Below are positions 54,439-61,549 of a stretch of 61,801 nt of DNA, piece after piece. The notes beneath the pieces were generated by a model. That model saw only the letters and a program-made list of their open reading frames with translations. It was not told where the DNA came from and ran no database searches. The DNA lies in the NCBI RefSeq assembly GCF_900099605.1, contig NZ_FNDK01000020.1:1-61801 (forward strand), in the 5' to 3' direction. Source of the stretch: Alteribacillus persepolensis (lineage in GTDB: Bacteria; Bacillota; Bacilli; Bacillales; Marinococcaceae). Every line of letters begins with the position of its first letter. Position 1 is the first letter of the stretch. A program made the translations under genes and the position numbers.

Positions 54439-54876
54439 ATGCGTACGACATACATGGCTAAGCCAAGCGAAATAGAACGTAAATGGTACGTTATTGACGC
54501 AGAAGGCCAAACACTGGGTCGTTTGTCCAGTGAAGTAGCAGCTATCCTTCGCGGCAAAAACAAGCCTCAATATACACCGCATATTGATACAGGAGATCAC
54601 GTAATTATCGTTAATGCTGAAAAAGTTCAGCTGACAGGTAACAAATTGCGTGACAAAATGTATTACAGTCACAGCCAATATCCTGGCGGATTGAAAGAAA
54701 CTCGCGCTTCTGAAATGCGCGCAAAGAAACCGGAAAGAATGCTTGAACTTTCAGTAAAAGGCATGCTTCCTAAAGGTCCTCTTGGACGTAAACAAGCGAA
54801 AAAGCTTCACGTATATGCTGGACCAGAGCACAATCATCAAGCACAACAGCCAGAGAAGTACGAGCTTCGCGGCTAA
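54439..54876 (+). CDS. rplM: 50S ribosomal protein L13
   Basis: A 145-residue L13, an early 50S assembly protein. [20 protein letters not shown] and the ending [19 protein letters not shown] are typical. Two ATGs adjoin: 54439 is five bases from AGGAGGG and matches the family start MRTTYM; 54436 would be only two bases from it. Pairs with rpsI. Confidence 0.97.
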   Translation: MRTTYMAKPSEIERKWYVIDAEGQTLGRLSSEVAAILRGKNKPQYTPHIDTGDHVIIVNAEKVQLTGNKLRDKMYYSHSQYPGGLKETRASEMRAKKPERMLELSVKGMLPKGPLGRKQAKKLHVYAGPEHNHQAQQPEKYELRG

Positions 54877-54897
54877 TTTAAAAGGGAGGGTATTATT

Positions 54898-55290
54898 TTG
54901 GCACAAGTACAATACTACGGTACTGGACGTCGTAAGAACTCTGTTGCCCGTGTATATGTTGTCCCTGGCGACGGCAGTATCACGATCAACAACCGTGACA
55001 TTGACGAATACTTTGATCTGGAAACGCTCAAACTCGTTGTAAAACAGCCACTTTCTGAAACTGGTACAGAAGGTCAATATGATCTGAAAATCAACGTAAA
55101 CGGTGGCGGGTTCACAGGCCAAGCGGGTGCTATCCGTCATGGAGTAGCTCGTGCACTTCTTGAAGTGGATCCTGACTTCCGTAAATCACTAAAAGATGCT
55201 GGTTACCTAACTCGTGACGCTCGTATGAAAGAGCGTAAGAAGTATGGTCTCAAAGCAGCTCGTCGTGCACCGCAATTTTCAAAGCGTTAA
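54898..55290 (+). CDS. rpsI: 30S ribosomal protein S9
   Basis: A 130-residue S9 whose C-terminal lysine-arginine tail ([10 protein letters not shown]) reaches the P-site t[18 protein letters not shown] is the family start. It begins with TTG after AAGGGAGGG. It ends 17 bases before a strong terminator. Confidence 0.98.
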   Translation: MAQVQYYGTGRRKNSVARVYVVPGDGSITINNRDIDEYFDLETLKLVVKQPLSETGTEGQYDLKINVNGGGFTGQAGAIRHGVARALLEVDPDFRKSLKDAGYLTRDARMKERKKYGLKAARRAPQFSKR

Positions 55291-55307
55291 TATCGATGGG
55301 ATATATA

Positions 55308-55346
55308 CCCCTTTGTTTCTTTATCCAAAGAAGCAAAGGGGTTTTT
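55308..55346 (+). terminator. Terminator after rpsI
   Basis: CCCCTTTGTTTCTTT (55308-55322) pairs with AAAGAAGCAAAGGGG (55327-55341), one G-U pair, then six T. Confidence 0.93.
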
Positions 55347-55674
55347 TATTTCACTTTAGGATAAATCGTAATTTTATTATAGGATGAAAGCATAAGAAAA
55401 ATCGCGGATTCCGCCATAAGGATTCGGCCGACAGCTGAATTTTTTTATGCATAAATAGGAAAGGAGCATGTATCAGCATAAGGAATCGCATATGGAAAGA
55501 ATCCATATATGTGAAGCGGTGCTGCCAACTGCCCCTTAGCTGTTCAGGGCGCTTGCGCTTTTCTAATTATAATATGCAGATATGGGTTGTATCATGCTCT
55601 GCCTGTAATGGTAAACACCAACTCGTATGTCTGCACCCCTTGCGAGCATACTAACGCGTGAGGGGGGAAACTTG
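55347..55674 (+). other. rpsI-ybaK gap
   Basis: No gene is supported. Small inverted repeats are present: CATATGGA/TCCATATATG at 55489-55511, and a 17-mer GGCGCTTGCGCTTTTCT at 55548-55564 that occurs again at 60161-60177. A 23-codon frame at 55468 has its ribosome site one base from the ATG and is not credible. No convincing ybaK promoter was found. Confidence 0.5.
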
Positions 55675-56109
55675 ATGGGGATAGTCGTTTCACTAGAGCC
55701 GCATCGTGTGAAGAAGGAGTGGCAAGAAGAGAAAAAACTGCTCCAATATCTTCGGGTAGAGGAAATACAAGTGACAGCAGAAAAAATGTTTGTACCAGTA
55801 TTCAGCCAGTTTCACTTTCCGTATTCTTTTCTAGAAGAGGCCTGTTTGGACATGGCGCTGGAAGCCTTTTTATCAGGCGGAAAATTTAGCAGGTATGTAG
55901 AAAACGGCGAGTTGGAATTTCGTTTTAAAATGCAAGCTGTGTTAGCTATTAATAAAATTACAACGGAACTGCATGATTTTATGAGCGGCTGGGTAGAAGA
56001 ACCAGCAGCTAAACGTTCTGATTTAAAAGACATTGTTGAAGTTTTTATTACGTATTGGTGGAAAAGAGGTCTCCAAGCTGGTACGCAAAGAAGCTTGCTT
56101 CGTTTGTAA
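55675..56109 (+). CDS. ybaK: YbaK family protein (DUF2521)
   Basis: A 144-residue soluble protein. Position between rpsI and cwlD, length, the SLEPHRVKKEW start and the ending YWWKRGLQAGTQ match B. subtilis YbaK (DUF2521). No function is known to me. The ATG at 55675 follows a GGGGGG purine run at seven bases. The frame is open a further 48 bases upstream. It may be read through into cwlD, but the hairpin at the cwlD ribosome site would then block translation of that gene. Confidence 0.75.
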   Translation: MGIVVSLEPHRVKKEWQEEKKLLQYLRVEEIQVTAEKMFVPVFSQFHFPYSFLEEACLDMALEAFLSGGKFSRYVENGELEFRFKMQAVLAINKITTELHDFMSGWVEEPAAKRSDLKDIVEVFITYWWKRGLQAGTQRSLLRL

Positions 56110-56113
56110 CGAA

Positions 56114-56142
56114 GAATATTTCGCCCGCTCTTTCATATAAAT
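56114..56142 (+). promoter_or_regulatory. Sigma-E type promoter of cwlD
   Basis: GAATATT (56114-56120) matches the sigma-E -35 consensus KMATATT exactly. After 13 bases comes CATATAAAT (56134-56142), close to the -10 consensus CATACANT. The start would fall near 56147. Mother-cell expression of cwlD is known in B. subtilis. Confidence 0.62.
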
Positions 56143-56174
56143 GAAACAAGCTAACGAATGAAAAGGAGCGGGCG
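56122..56174 (+). promoter_or_regulatory. Hairpin hiding the cwlD ribosome-binding site
   Basis: CGCCCGCTC (56122-56130) pairs with GAGCGGGCG (56166-56174), and TTTCAT (56131-56136) with ATGAAA (56158-56163), with a two-base bulge. The AAGGAG of cwlD lies in the 3' arm. Only transcripts from upstream contain the 5' arm; transcripts from the sigma-E promoter would begin after it. Confidence 0.6.
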
Positions 56175-56176
56175 GG

Positions 56177-56893
56177 ATGAAAAAATGGCTTGGTATTGCC
56201 ATTCTATGCATAGTATTAGGAGTGACTCTTGTATTTATACAACAGCGCTTTACTGCCATGGATTCTATGACGAATTGGCATGTTCCGCTTTCTGGGAAAG
56301 TGATTATTTTAGATCCGGGCCACGGCGGTGTAGATGGCGGTTCATCCAGTAAGGATGGTGTATTAGAAAAAGAGGTGGCATTAGAGGTTGCGTTAATGCT
56401 TCGCGAATACTTACAAGAAGCAGGTGCACTTGTATTTATGACAAGAGAGGGCGATTATGATTTAGCACGAGAAGACCTAAAAGGATATAGCAATCGGAAA
56501 CGGGAAGATTTAAATAAGCGAGCAGAAATCGTTAATGAAAGCGGCGGAGATATGTTTGTCAGCATTCATTTAAACGCGGTTCCTTCTTCGCGGTGGAACG
56601 GTGCCCAAACGTTTTATCATCCCAGGGTGCCTGACAACCACATGTTAGCGTATTTTATACAAGATGAGATGATGAATAATTTAGAAAACTCCAGCAGAAC
56701 CATTAAATCGATTGAAGAGTTATTTATCTTAAGGCGGGCGCACATACCAGGTGTATTGGTCGAAGCAGGTTTTTTGTCCAATCCCAGTGATGCTTCCTAT
56801 TTAAAAACAGAAGAGTATCAAAATAAAGTGGCTGTATCGATTTACAGAGGGATTTTGCGTTATTATTCTGGTGAAGAAATCGAGGAGTCCTGA
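56177..56893 (+). CDS. cwlD: N-acetylmuramoyl-L-alanine amidase CwlD
   Basis: A 238-residue Amidase_3 enzyme. One N-terminal membrane segment or signal (about 5-22) places it outside the membrane. Zinc ligands and catalytic residues are H49 (LDPGHGG), E64 or E66, H131 (SIHLNAV) and E196 (VEAGFLSN). It removes side chains from cortex peptidoglycan before PdaA forms muramic delta-lactam, which is needed for germination. GerD and PdaB nearby share the sporulation context. The ATG follows AAAAGGAGCGGGCGGG. Confidence 0.95.
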   Translation: MKKWLGIAILCIVLGVTLVFIQQRFTAMDSMTNWHVPLSGKVIILDPGHGGVDGGSSSKDGVLEKEVALEVALMLREYLQEAGALVFMTREGDYDLAREDLKGYSNRKREDLNKRAEIVNESGGDMFVSIHLNAVPSSRWNGAQTFYHPRVPDNHMLAYFIQDEMMNNLENSSRTIKSIEELFILRRAHIPGVLVEAGFLSNPSDASYLKTEEYQNKVAVSIYRGILRYYSGEEIEES

Positions 56894-56913
56894 CAAATTA
56901 TATTTGTAAACGT

Positions 56914-56943
56914 TTGAAACAGGGGGAGGGAAAAAGGTATGCT
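56914..56943 (+). promoter_or_regulatory. Promoter of salA
   Basis: TTGAAA (56914-56919), 18-base spacer, TATGCT (56938-56943), about 45 bases before the salA start. Confidence 0.6.
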
Positions 56944-56987
56944 ATACTTAGAAGTAAATTAACCTGAGCCAATGAAGGATGGTGTAA

Positions 56988-58046
56988 GTGTTGCTAACTG
57001 AAGAAAATATTGTCCAAGCATTACAAGATATACAAGATCCTGATCTCAACAAAAGCATCGTAGATACTGGCGGCGTTCGGGAAGTGAAAATAAAGGGTGA
57101 TAACGTCAGCCTGAAGATTGCCTTGGCGAAGACAGGAACACCAGAGCAAATGCAATTGCAGCAGCAAATCGTACAAACTGTTAAGGAAACGGGAGCTGAA
57201 TCAGTTGGATTACGGTTTGATACACTAAGCGAAGAAGAAGTGAAAAAGCACGGTGGTGCGGCAGCTGCCAAAGAGGAAAAGCCGTCGCTGCTGTCGGAAG
57301 ATAATAAAACCGAGTTTATTGCGGTTACCAGTGGTAAAGGCGGTGTCGGCAAATCGACAGTCTCTGTTAATTTGGCTACAGCCATGGCACGAGCTGGAAA
57401 AAAAGTCGGTATTATAGATGCTGATATTTATGGGTTTAGTGTGCCTGATATGATGGGGATTGATCAGCGGCCTACGGTACAAGGAGAAACGATTTACCCA
57501 GTGGAACGTTTTGGCGTAAAAGTTATATCCATGGGATTTTTCGTTGAAGATAACGCTCCGGTCATTTGGAGAGGACCGATGCTTGGTAAAATGCTAAACA
57601 ACTTTTTTAATGAAGTAGAATGGGGAGAGCTTGATTACTTAATTCTTGACTTGCCGCCTGGAACAGGGGATGTGGCGCTTGATATTCATACAATGCTCCC
57701 AGAATGTAAGGAGCTAATTGTAAGTACTCCTCATGCTACCGCTGCATTTGTAGCTGCCCGTGCTGGAGCAATGGCTATCAAAACGAACCATGAGATTTTA
57801 GGCGTTATTGAAAACATGGCGTACTTTGAAAGCAAAATCACTGGTGAAAAAGAATACGTGTTTGGTCAAGGCGGAGGAGAACGCCTGACAGAAGAATTAA
57901 AAACGGAACTTCTTGGCCAAATTCCGTTAGGACAACCTGATGTGGATGAAGAGGTTTTTGCACCGTCTGTATATGACAAGGAGCATCCGATCGGGGCTAT
58001 TTATGCAGATATTGCAGAACGAGTTATTGACAAGATCGGTAAATAA
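56988..58046 (+). CDS. salA: Mrp/NBP35-type P-loop ATPase SalA
   Basis: A 352-residue protein with an N-terminal MIP18-like (DUF59) domain (about 1-85) and a Mrp ATPase with a deviant Walker A SGKGGVGKST (115-124). It corresponds to B. subtilis SalA, which represses scoC and so derepresses exoprotease genes; relatives carry iron-sulfur clusters, but no CxxC is seen here. It starts with GTG three bases after AAGGATGGTG; TTG at the next codon is possible. A mobile-element remnant follows its stop after three bases. Confidence 0.95.
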   Translation: MLLTEENIVQALQDIQDPDLNKSIVDTGGVREVKIKGDNVSLKIALAKTGTPEQMQLQQQIVQTVKETGAESVGLRFDTLSEEEVKKHGGAAAAKEEKPSLLSEDNKTEFIAVTSGKGGVGKSTVSVNLATAMARAGKKVGIIDADIYGFSVPDMMGIDQRPTVQGETIYPVERFGVKVISMGFFVEDNAPVIWRGPMLGKMLNNFFNEVEWGELDYLILDLPPGTGDVALDIHTMLPECKELIVSTPHATAAFVAARAGAMAIKTNHEILGVIENMAYFESKITGEKEYVFGQGGGERLTEELKTELLGQIPLGQPDVDEEVFAPSVYDKEHPIGAIYADIAERVIDKIGK

Positions 58047-58084
58047 TACAAGAGGCTGGGACAAAACCCAGTAAATGAAGAACG

Positions 58085-58107
58085 CCCTCACTTATTGTGA
58101 GGGTTTT
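58085..58107 (+). terminator. Terminator-like hairpin inside the mobile element
   Basis: CCCTCAC (58085-58091) pairs with GTGAGGG (58097-58103), followed by TTTT. It lies 38 bases after the salA stop and may now end the salA transcript. Other perfect stems in the element are at 58144-58158 and 58170-58190. Confidence 0.55.
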
Positions 58108-58355
58108 CTGCGTCAAAGGGTGGATGGCACAAAGATACATTCACTTGCCGCGGGCAAGGCTTCAGCTAACCGACGGAAGATTACCGTCGGTGGATCTTCA
58201 GAGCTCTGGCTTCGGCGCACAGGACGCCCCGCAGGCGTCTCATGATTTTTGACCATCCATGCATTCAACAATCGTGGTCTTGATTTTTCCACAAAAAAGG
58301 ATACCTTCTGATTAAGTTAAAGCGGCCAAACCATAACAAAACCGGAGGTATCCTT

Positions 58356-58451
58356 ATGTTTAAAGATTATAACAAGAATCAGGTTGTTTTGCTGTTGGAT
58401 TTATCACATACCTTACAAGACAATGATATCGCTTTTTCGGTAAACGATCTA
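58356..58451 (+). pseudogene. IS1182 transposase, N-terminal fragment
   Basis: The frame begins MFKDYNKNQVVLLLDL and continues to about codon 32 in the style of IS1182-family transposase N-termini, then changes into unrelated sequence at the deletion junction (open until 58640). A full transposase has about 450-550 residues. The ribosome site GGAGG (58344-58348) lies in a perfect 10-base hairpin, AAGGATACCT (58297-58306) against AGGTATCCTT (58346-58355), which would block translation from outside transcripts. Confidence 0.7.
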
Positions 58452-58514
58452 TCATTTTTGATCATCGGAAGCGTTTTTTACTTTTCAGAGACCGTTATGT
58501 CCCAGCCTCTTTTA

Positions 58515-59168
58515 TCAACTTCCGCCACCTTCACCGCTTCCGCCGGATTCACCACCGCCTCCATCTTGGCTTTGGCCGCCGCCTTGTTCTTTACCGCCGC
58601 TGTCTTCCTTGCTCATCTGTTTTTCGGCTACTTTTTCTAGAATTTCACTGACTTTTGCTTTAAAGTGCGGACTTTCAAAAGACTCCGTCATAATATTCAT
58701 TACTTGCTGTCGGTATTCTTTCCCTTTTAACAACTCCAATGTTGTTTTTTCCATTTCAGGATCTTTCAAGACATCCATTAACATTGATTGATATTCTGGA
58801 TCTTTCATAAGTCCTTTAATCAGCTTTTCATTTTCCTGTTGCATGCTGTCTGCGAGCGCTTTTGAAAACTCAGGGTCTTTCATCATCTCTTGCCAGAATT
58901 GTTTGCCTTTATCAGAAGTCATTGTCGATTCGATGGATTTTTTAACGGTTTCTTGATCCATCACAATGTTTTGTTTCATTTCTTCATCACTCAATATTTC
59001 ACGAATGGCATTTTTTCCATCATCGGTTTTTAATAAATCAACAAGCATTTTTTTGGTTTCTTCGTAGTCAGAATCTCCTCCACCTTGCTGCTCTGCTTGC
59101 GCAGCACATCCAAGCATCAAGGAAAAGCAAAAACTTATAACGAATACCGTTTTTATATAACGCACCAC
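58515..59168 (-). CDS. gerD: Spore germination lipoprotein GerD
   Basis: A 217-residue lipoprotein with a short signal (about 5-20) and lipobox ending in C21 (LMLGC). The helical middle has repeated KDPE-type segments (MMKDPEFSKA, LMKDPEYQSM, LKDPEMEKT). GerD clusters germinant receptors in the inner spore membrane. The last 31 residues are a glycine, serine and glutamate rich tail, which makes it about 30 residues longer than the B. subtilis protein. It starts with GTG after AAAGGAG; the frame is open upstream without a ribosome site. It has a sigma-G promoter. Confidence 0.92.
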   Translation of the reverse strand: MVRYIKTVFVISFCFSLMLGCAAQAEQQGGGDSDYEETKKMLVDLLKTDDGKNAIREILSDEEMKQNIVMDQETVKKSIESTMTSDKGKQFWQEMMKDPEFSKALADSMQQENEKLIKGLMKDPEYQSMLMDVLKDPEMEKTTLELLKGKEYRQQVMNIMTESFESPHFKAKVSEILEKVAEKQMSKEDSGGKEQGGGQSQDGGGGESGGSGEGGGS

Positions 59169-59233
59169 GATGCGCTCCTTTCGTTTTAGCACTAGCGAAA
59201 AAACAATCGTAAAAATAACAGAGGCTCTGCTTA

Positions 59234-59264
59234 TAATATGAGTGCTGTGTGAAAAAATTATGCA
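59234..59264 (-). promoter_or_regulatory. Sigma-G promoter of gerD
   Basis: On the minus strand TGCATA (59264-59259), an 18-base spacer, and CATATTA (59240-59234). The sigma-G consensus is TGMATA-N18-CATWHTA, so the match is close. Forespore expression of gerD is known in B. subtilis. Confidence 0.72.
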
Positions 59265-59353
59265 CAACCTTGGCAGCGTGTAGCTTTTTTGTCATGACAT
59301 TGGTAAAATCATAACGGTAGACAATATAGAAGATATCGAGGAGAGCGATTTTT

Positions 59354-59980
59354 TTGAATACCCGAAAGCTTGTATACTTATTTTTCTCTACGTTGCTGAT
59401 CGGAGCATCAAGTGGAGTAATTGTAGGCGTTTTGTTAGATCTGGATACATACTTTGACGGCGGTTTTCTGAACTTCTTTTTTGGCGTGTTATGGATGTTT
59501 GGTATATCAGCAGCCATTAGTCTGGTTGCACAAATGGGCTATTTTGCTTATTTGACACTGCATCGGTTTGCACTTGGTGTGTTTAAATCCGTTAAGCTGT
59601 GGAATAGAATTCAAGTCGTTCTCATATTATTTGTTTTGTTTGATTTAATATATTTGCGTTACTATGCATTTGCCTCAGAAGAAGAAACACTGGCAGGGTA
59701 TGCGATTATGCCGGTTTTACTATTCATGTACTGTATCCTGGTTGCTTATTGGAAAAGAAAGGAAACGAATAGAGGGGCATTTATTCCGGCCCTGTTTTTT
59801 ATGTTTGTCGTAACTACCATTGAATGGGTGCCAGCTCTGACGGTTGATATTGTTAATGATACAAAGTGGCTATGGATTTATGTAACACCATTGCTGACAG
59901 CTAATACGTGGCAGTTATTAATTTTGCATCGGTTAACCGGCGTTCCAAATGAAAAACAAAGCAAATCCCACAGCAAATGA
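59354..59980 (+). CDS. kbaA: KbaA, KinB signalling pathway activator
   Basis: A 208-residue membrane protein with about six hydrophobic segments and short loops. The position between gerD and pdaB and the NTRKLVYLFFSTLLIG start match B. subtilis KbaA, which activates the sensor kinase KinB in the sporulation phosphorelay. It starts with TTG nine bases after GAGGAGAG. No soluble domain. It is divergent from gerD and convergent with pdaB. Confidence 0.88.
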   Translation: MNTRKLVYLFFSTLLIGASSGVIVGVLLDLDTYFDGGFLNFFFGVLWMFGISAAISLVAQMGYFAYLTLHRFALGVFKSVKLWNRIQVVLILFVLFDLIYLRYYAFASEEETLAGYAIMPVLLFMYCILVAYWKRKETNRGAFIPALFFMFVVTTIEWVPALTVDIVNDTKWLWIYVTPLLTANTWQLLILHRLTGVPNEKQSKSHSK

Positions 59981-59993
59981 TGCTGTGGGATTT
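59963..59993 (+). terminator. Hairpin at the kbaA stop codon
   Basis: AAATCCCACAGCA (59963-59975) pairs perfectly with TGCTGTGGGATTT (59981-59993); the kbaA stop is in the loop. There is no good T run, so termination is uncertain; it may protect the 3' end. Confidence 0.45.
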
Positions 59994-60160
59994 AGTGTTC
60001 TAAATATAAAAGTTGGCGTTTTTTTATGTCCGGCCTCAAGCTCACAGTCGCTCAGGCACACACGACGTGGGTCGGTTCAGCGTTGCCGCAGGATGTGGTG
60101 ACATCAACACAGAAGTACCTTACAGACATTCCTTCACCGCAGCCGAACCTCTTTTTTTAA

Positions 60161-60177
60161 GGCGCTTGCGCTTTTCT
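60161..60177 (+). repeat. 17-mer repeat, CUUG-loop hairpin
   Basis: GGCGCTTGCGCTTTTCT here is identical to 55548-55564. With the preceding AA it folds as AAGGCG-CTTG-CGCTTT followed by TCTTT, a very small terminator-like hairpin for plus-strand transcripts from kbaA. The surrounding 60020-60160 stretch shows only imperfect inverted repeats. Confidence 0.4.
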
Positions 60178-60184
60178 TTGTGTG

Positions 60185-60946
60185 CTATCGAACTTCTTCC
60201 ATGTTTGTTTCTGCCTGCGAAATGAGCTCTTCGATATCAACAAAGGAATAATTAGCTCCACGGATGTTATCAATAATAATCGGCAATGCTTCGCTCGTTT
60301 GTTTAGCAGAATCGGATGCATGAAGTAAAATAACATCTCCTGGTTTCACTTCATCGGTAATGTTTTGGACAATCGTGTCCACTCCTGGGTTTTCCCAGTC
60401 GTTCCCGCCAACACTCCAATGAACAACCGAGTAGCCAAAGTTGTCAATGATTTTTAAAACATCCTCATTAATATCACCATGCGGCGGACGGAAATATTTG
60501 ACGTCTTGTTCGGTAACATCTTTTATTTTTTTGTGGCTCAAGTTTAAGTCACTAATAACTTCTTTTTCTTCTAGACGGGGGTAGTGTTCATACCGGTAAC
60601 CATGATTACCAAGCGTGTGCCCATCCTCGAGCATTCGTTCCACGATTTCTGGATGCCTCTCAGCCCATGCACCTGAAATAAAAAACGCAGCGGTCACGTC
60701 TTTTTCCTTTAATATATCTAAAATGGGCAGTGCTTTGTCTTCTCCCCAGCTGATGTTAAAAGTTAAAGCGACCTTTTTTTCATCGATATCCGCCCGGTAA
60801 AAAGCTGCAGGACCCTCGCTTGTAGAGAAAACCGGCAAAAAAGAACTATTCATCATGAGACCACTTATAACAATAAAAATCCCCAGCAATAAAACAAAAG
60901 AAAGTTTTAGTGTTTTGCTACGAATAATCCACACTTTTTTAGGCAC
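60185..60946 (-). CDS. pdaB: Polysaccharide deacetylase family sporulation protein PdaB
   Basis: A 253-residue protein with one N-terminal membrane anchor (about 13-32) and a NodB-type fold (about 57-235). Motif 1 reads TFNISWG with Asn64 where classic deacetylases have the catalytic Asp. The RPPHG motif and the LLHAS motif are present. PdaB is needed for spore stability in B. subtilis and its enzyme activity is unclear. It starts with GTG after GGAGGGAG; the frame is open 12 codons further upstream. Last sporulation gene before the next rRNA operon. Confidence 0.93.
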   Translation of the reverse strand: MPKKVWIIRSKTLKLSFVLLLGIFIVISGLMMNSSFLPVFSTSEGPAAFYRADIDEKKVALTFNISWGEDKALPILDILKEKDVTAAFFISGAWAERHPEIVERMLEDGHTLGNHGYRYEHYPRLEEKEVISDLNLSHKKIKDVTEQDVKYFRPPHGDINEDVLKIIDNFGYSVVHWSVGGNDWENPGVDTIVQNITDEVKPGDVILLHASDSAKQTSEALPIIIDNIRGANYSFVDIEELISQAETNMEEVR

Positions 60947-60983
60947 CGTATTCGACTCCCTCCGAAGAATCATCCTTGGCATA

Positions 60984-61012
60984 AACCTATGCTAAAAAGG
61001 ACAAGATATGAA
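60984..61012 (-). promoter_or_regulatory. Sigma-E like promoter of pdaB
   Basis: On the minus strand TTCATA (61012-61007), 15 bases, then CATAGGTT (60991-60984), which fits CATANNNT. B. subtilis pdaB is a sigma-E gene. Match is moderate. Confidence 0.45.
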
Positions 61013-61044
61013 TATAACATTTATTGGAAGAAAGGGTGGTGCGT

Positions 61045-61263
61045 GTGGTTGGTGTATTAATGAATGAAAAAGAGGCACAGGAAATGGAATACTTGCTGAA
61101 AAAAGAATTAGAAGAACTGATATGTGATATGGATGATGATGAAGTCGATCCGTTTGTAAAAAAAGCATTGGAAGAAAAGTACCAAATTATTTTGAACTTA
61201 TTAAAACGATTCGTATCACCAAAGGAGAGTTTATATTACGTGAATAACAGAAGGAAGAGATAA
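61045..61263 (+). CDS. Small conserved protein of unknown function
   Basis: About 72 residues, acidic and helical, with KEAQEMEYLLKKELEEL at the start and VDPFVKKALEEKYQIILNLL in the middle. It has no membrane segment or cysteine. I recall similar small proteins between pdaB and the rRNA operon in other bacilli but cannot assign a function. The start is uncertain: GTG at 61045 fits GAAAGGGTGG best; ATG at 61060 would give 67 residues, and TTG at 61024 would give 79. Confidence 0.65.
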   Translation: MVGVLMNEKEAQEMEYLLKKELEELICDMDDDEVDPFVKKALEEKYQIILNLLKRFVSPKESLYYVNNRRKR

Positions 61264-61296
61264 AAAAGAAATTCATGAAAAAGTTAATAAAATGTG

Positions 61297-61325
61297 TTGA
61301 CGCTGCTATGTGTGCGTGGTAAATT
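61297..61325 (+). promoter_or_regulatory. rRNA operon promoter P1
   Basis: TTGACG (61297-61302), 17-base spacer, TAAATT (61320-61325). Confidence 0.65.
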
Positions 61326-61399
61326 ATTAATTGTGCTTTTGAGACAGCAAAATAACAATAACAAAAGCAGATTACAAATAAATTGATTTCATTTTCTTC

Positions 61400-61428
61400 T
61401 TGACTTAGTTCGGAAGGGATGATATTAT
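61400..61428 (+). promoter_or_regulatory. rRNA operon promoter P2
   Basis: TTGACT (61400-61405), 17-base spacer, TATTAT (61423-61428). Tandem promoters about 100 bases apart are usual for Bacillus rRNA operons. The 16S gene begins about 120 bases later. Confidence 0.78.
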
Positions 61429-61549
61429 ATAAAAGTCGCCAATTAAGGCGGGATGAAAGTTGTCCTTTGAAAATTGAATGAAAGTCAAGCGTCTGTTAAT
61501 TTCTTTATACAAGAAGCAACAGCCTGTATTAAACACTTTATGATGTATT

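Larger units (their letters stand above)
58050..58511 (+). mobile_element. Internally deleted IS1182-family element (MITE-like)
   Basis: A 462-base element with perfect 14-base terminal inverted repeats: AAGAGGCTGGGACA at 58050-58063 and TGTCCCAGCCTCTT at 58498-58511. Between them are about 290 bases of hairpin-rich leader and the first 32 codons of a transposase. The rest of the transposase is gone. The left end begins three bases after the salA stop and the right end lies three bases from the gerD stop. No target duplication could be found. Movement would need a transposase supplied from elsewhere. Confidence 0.75.

Noticed and set aside
55468-55539. 23-codon small ORF with AAAGGAG
   Set aside because: The ribosome site is only one base from the ATG and no relative is recognised.
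58356-58640. 94-codon frame as an intact small gene
   Set aside because: The first third is an IS1182 transposase N-terminus and the rest is deletion junction and the reverse of gerD.
60013-60225. 70-codon frame between kbaA and pdaB
   Set aside because: It overlaps the end of pdaB on the other strand, lacks a ribosome site and looks like low-quality intergenic sequence.
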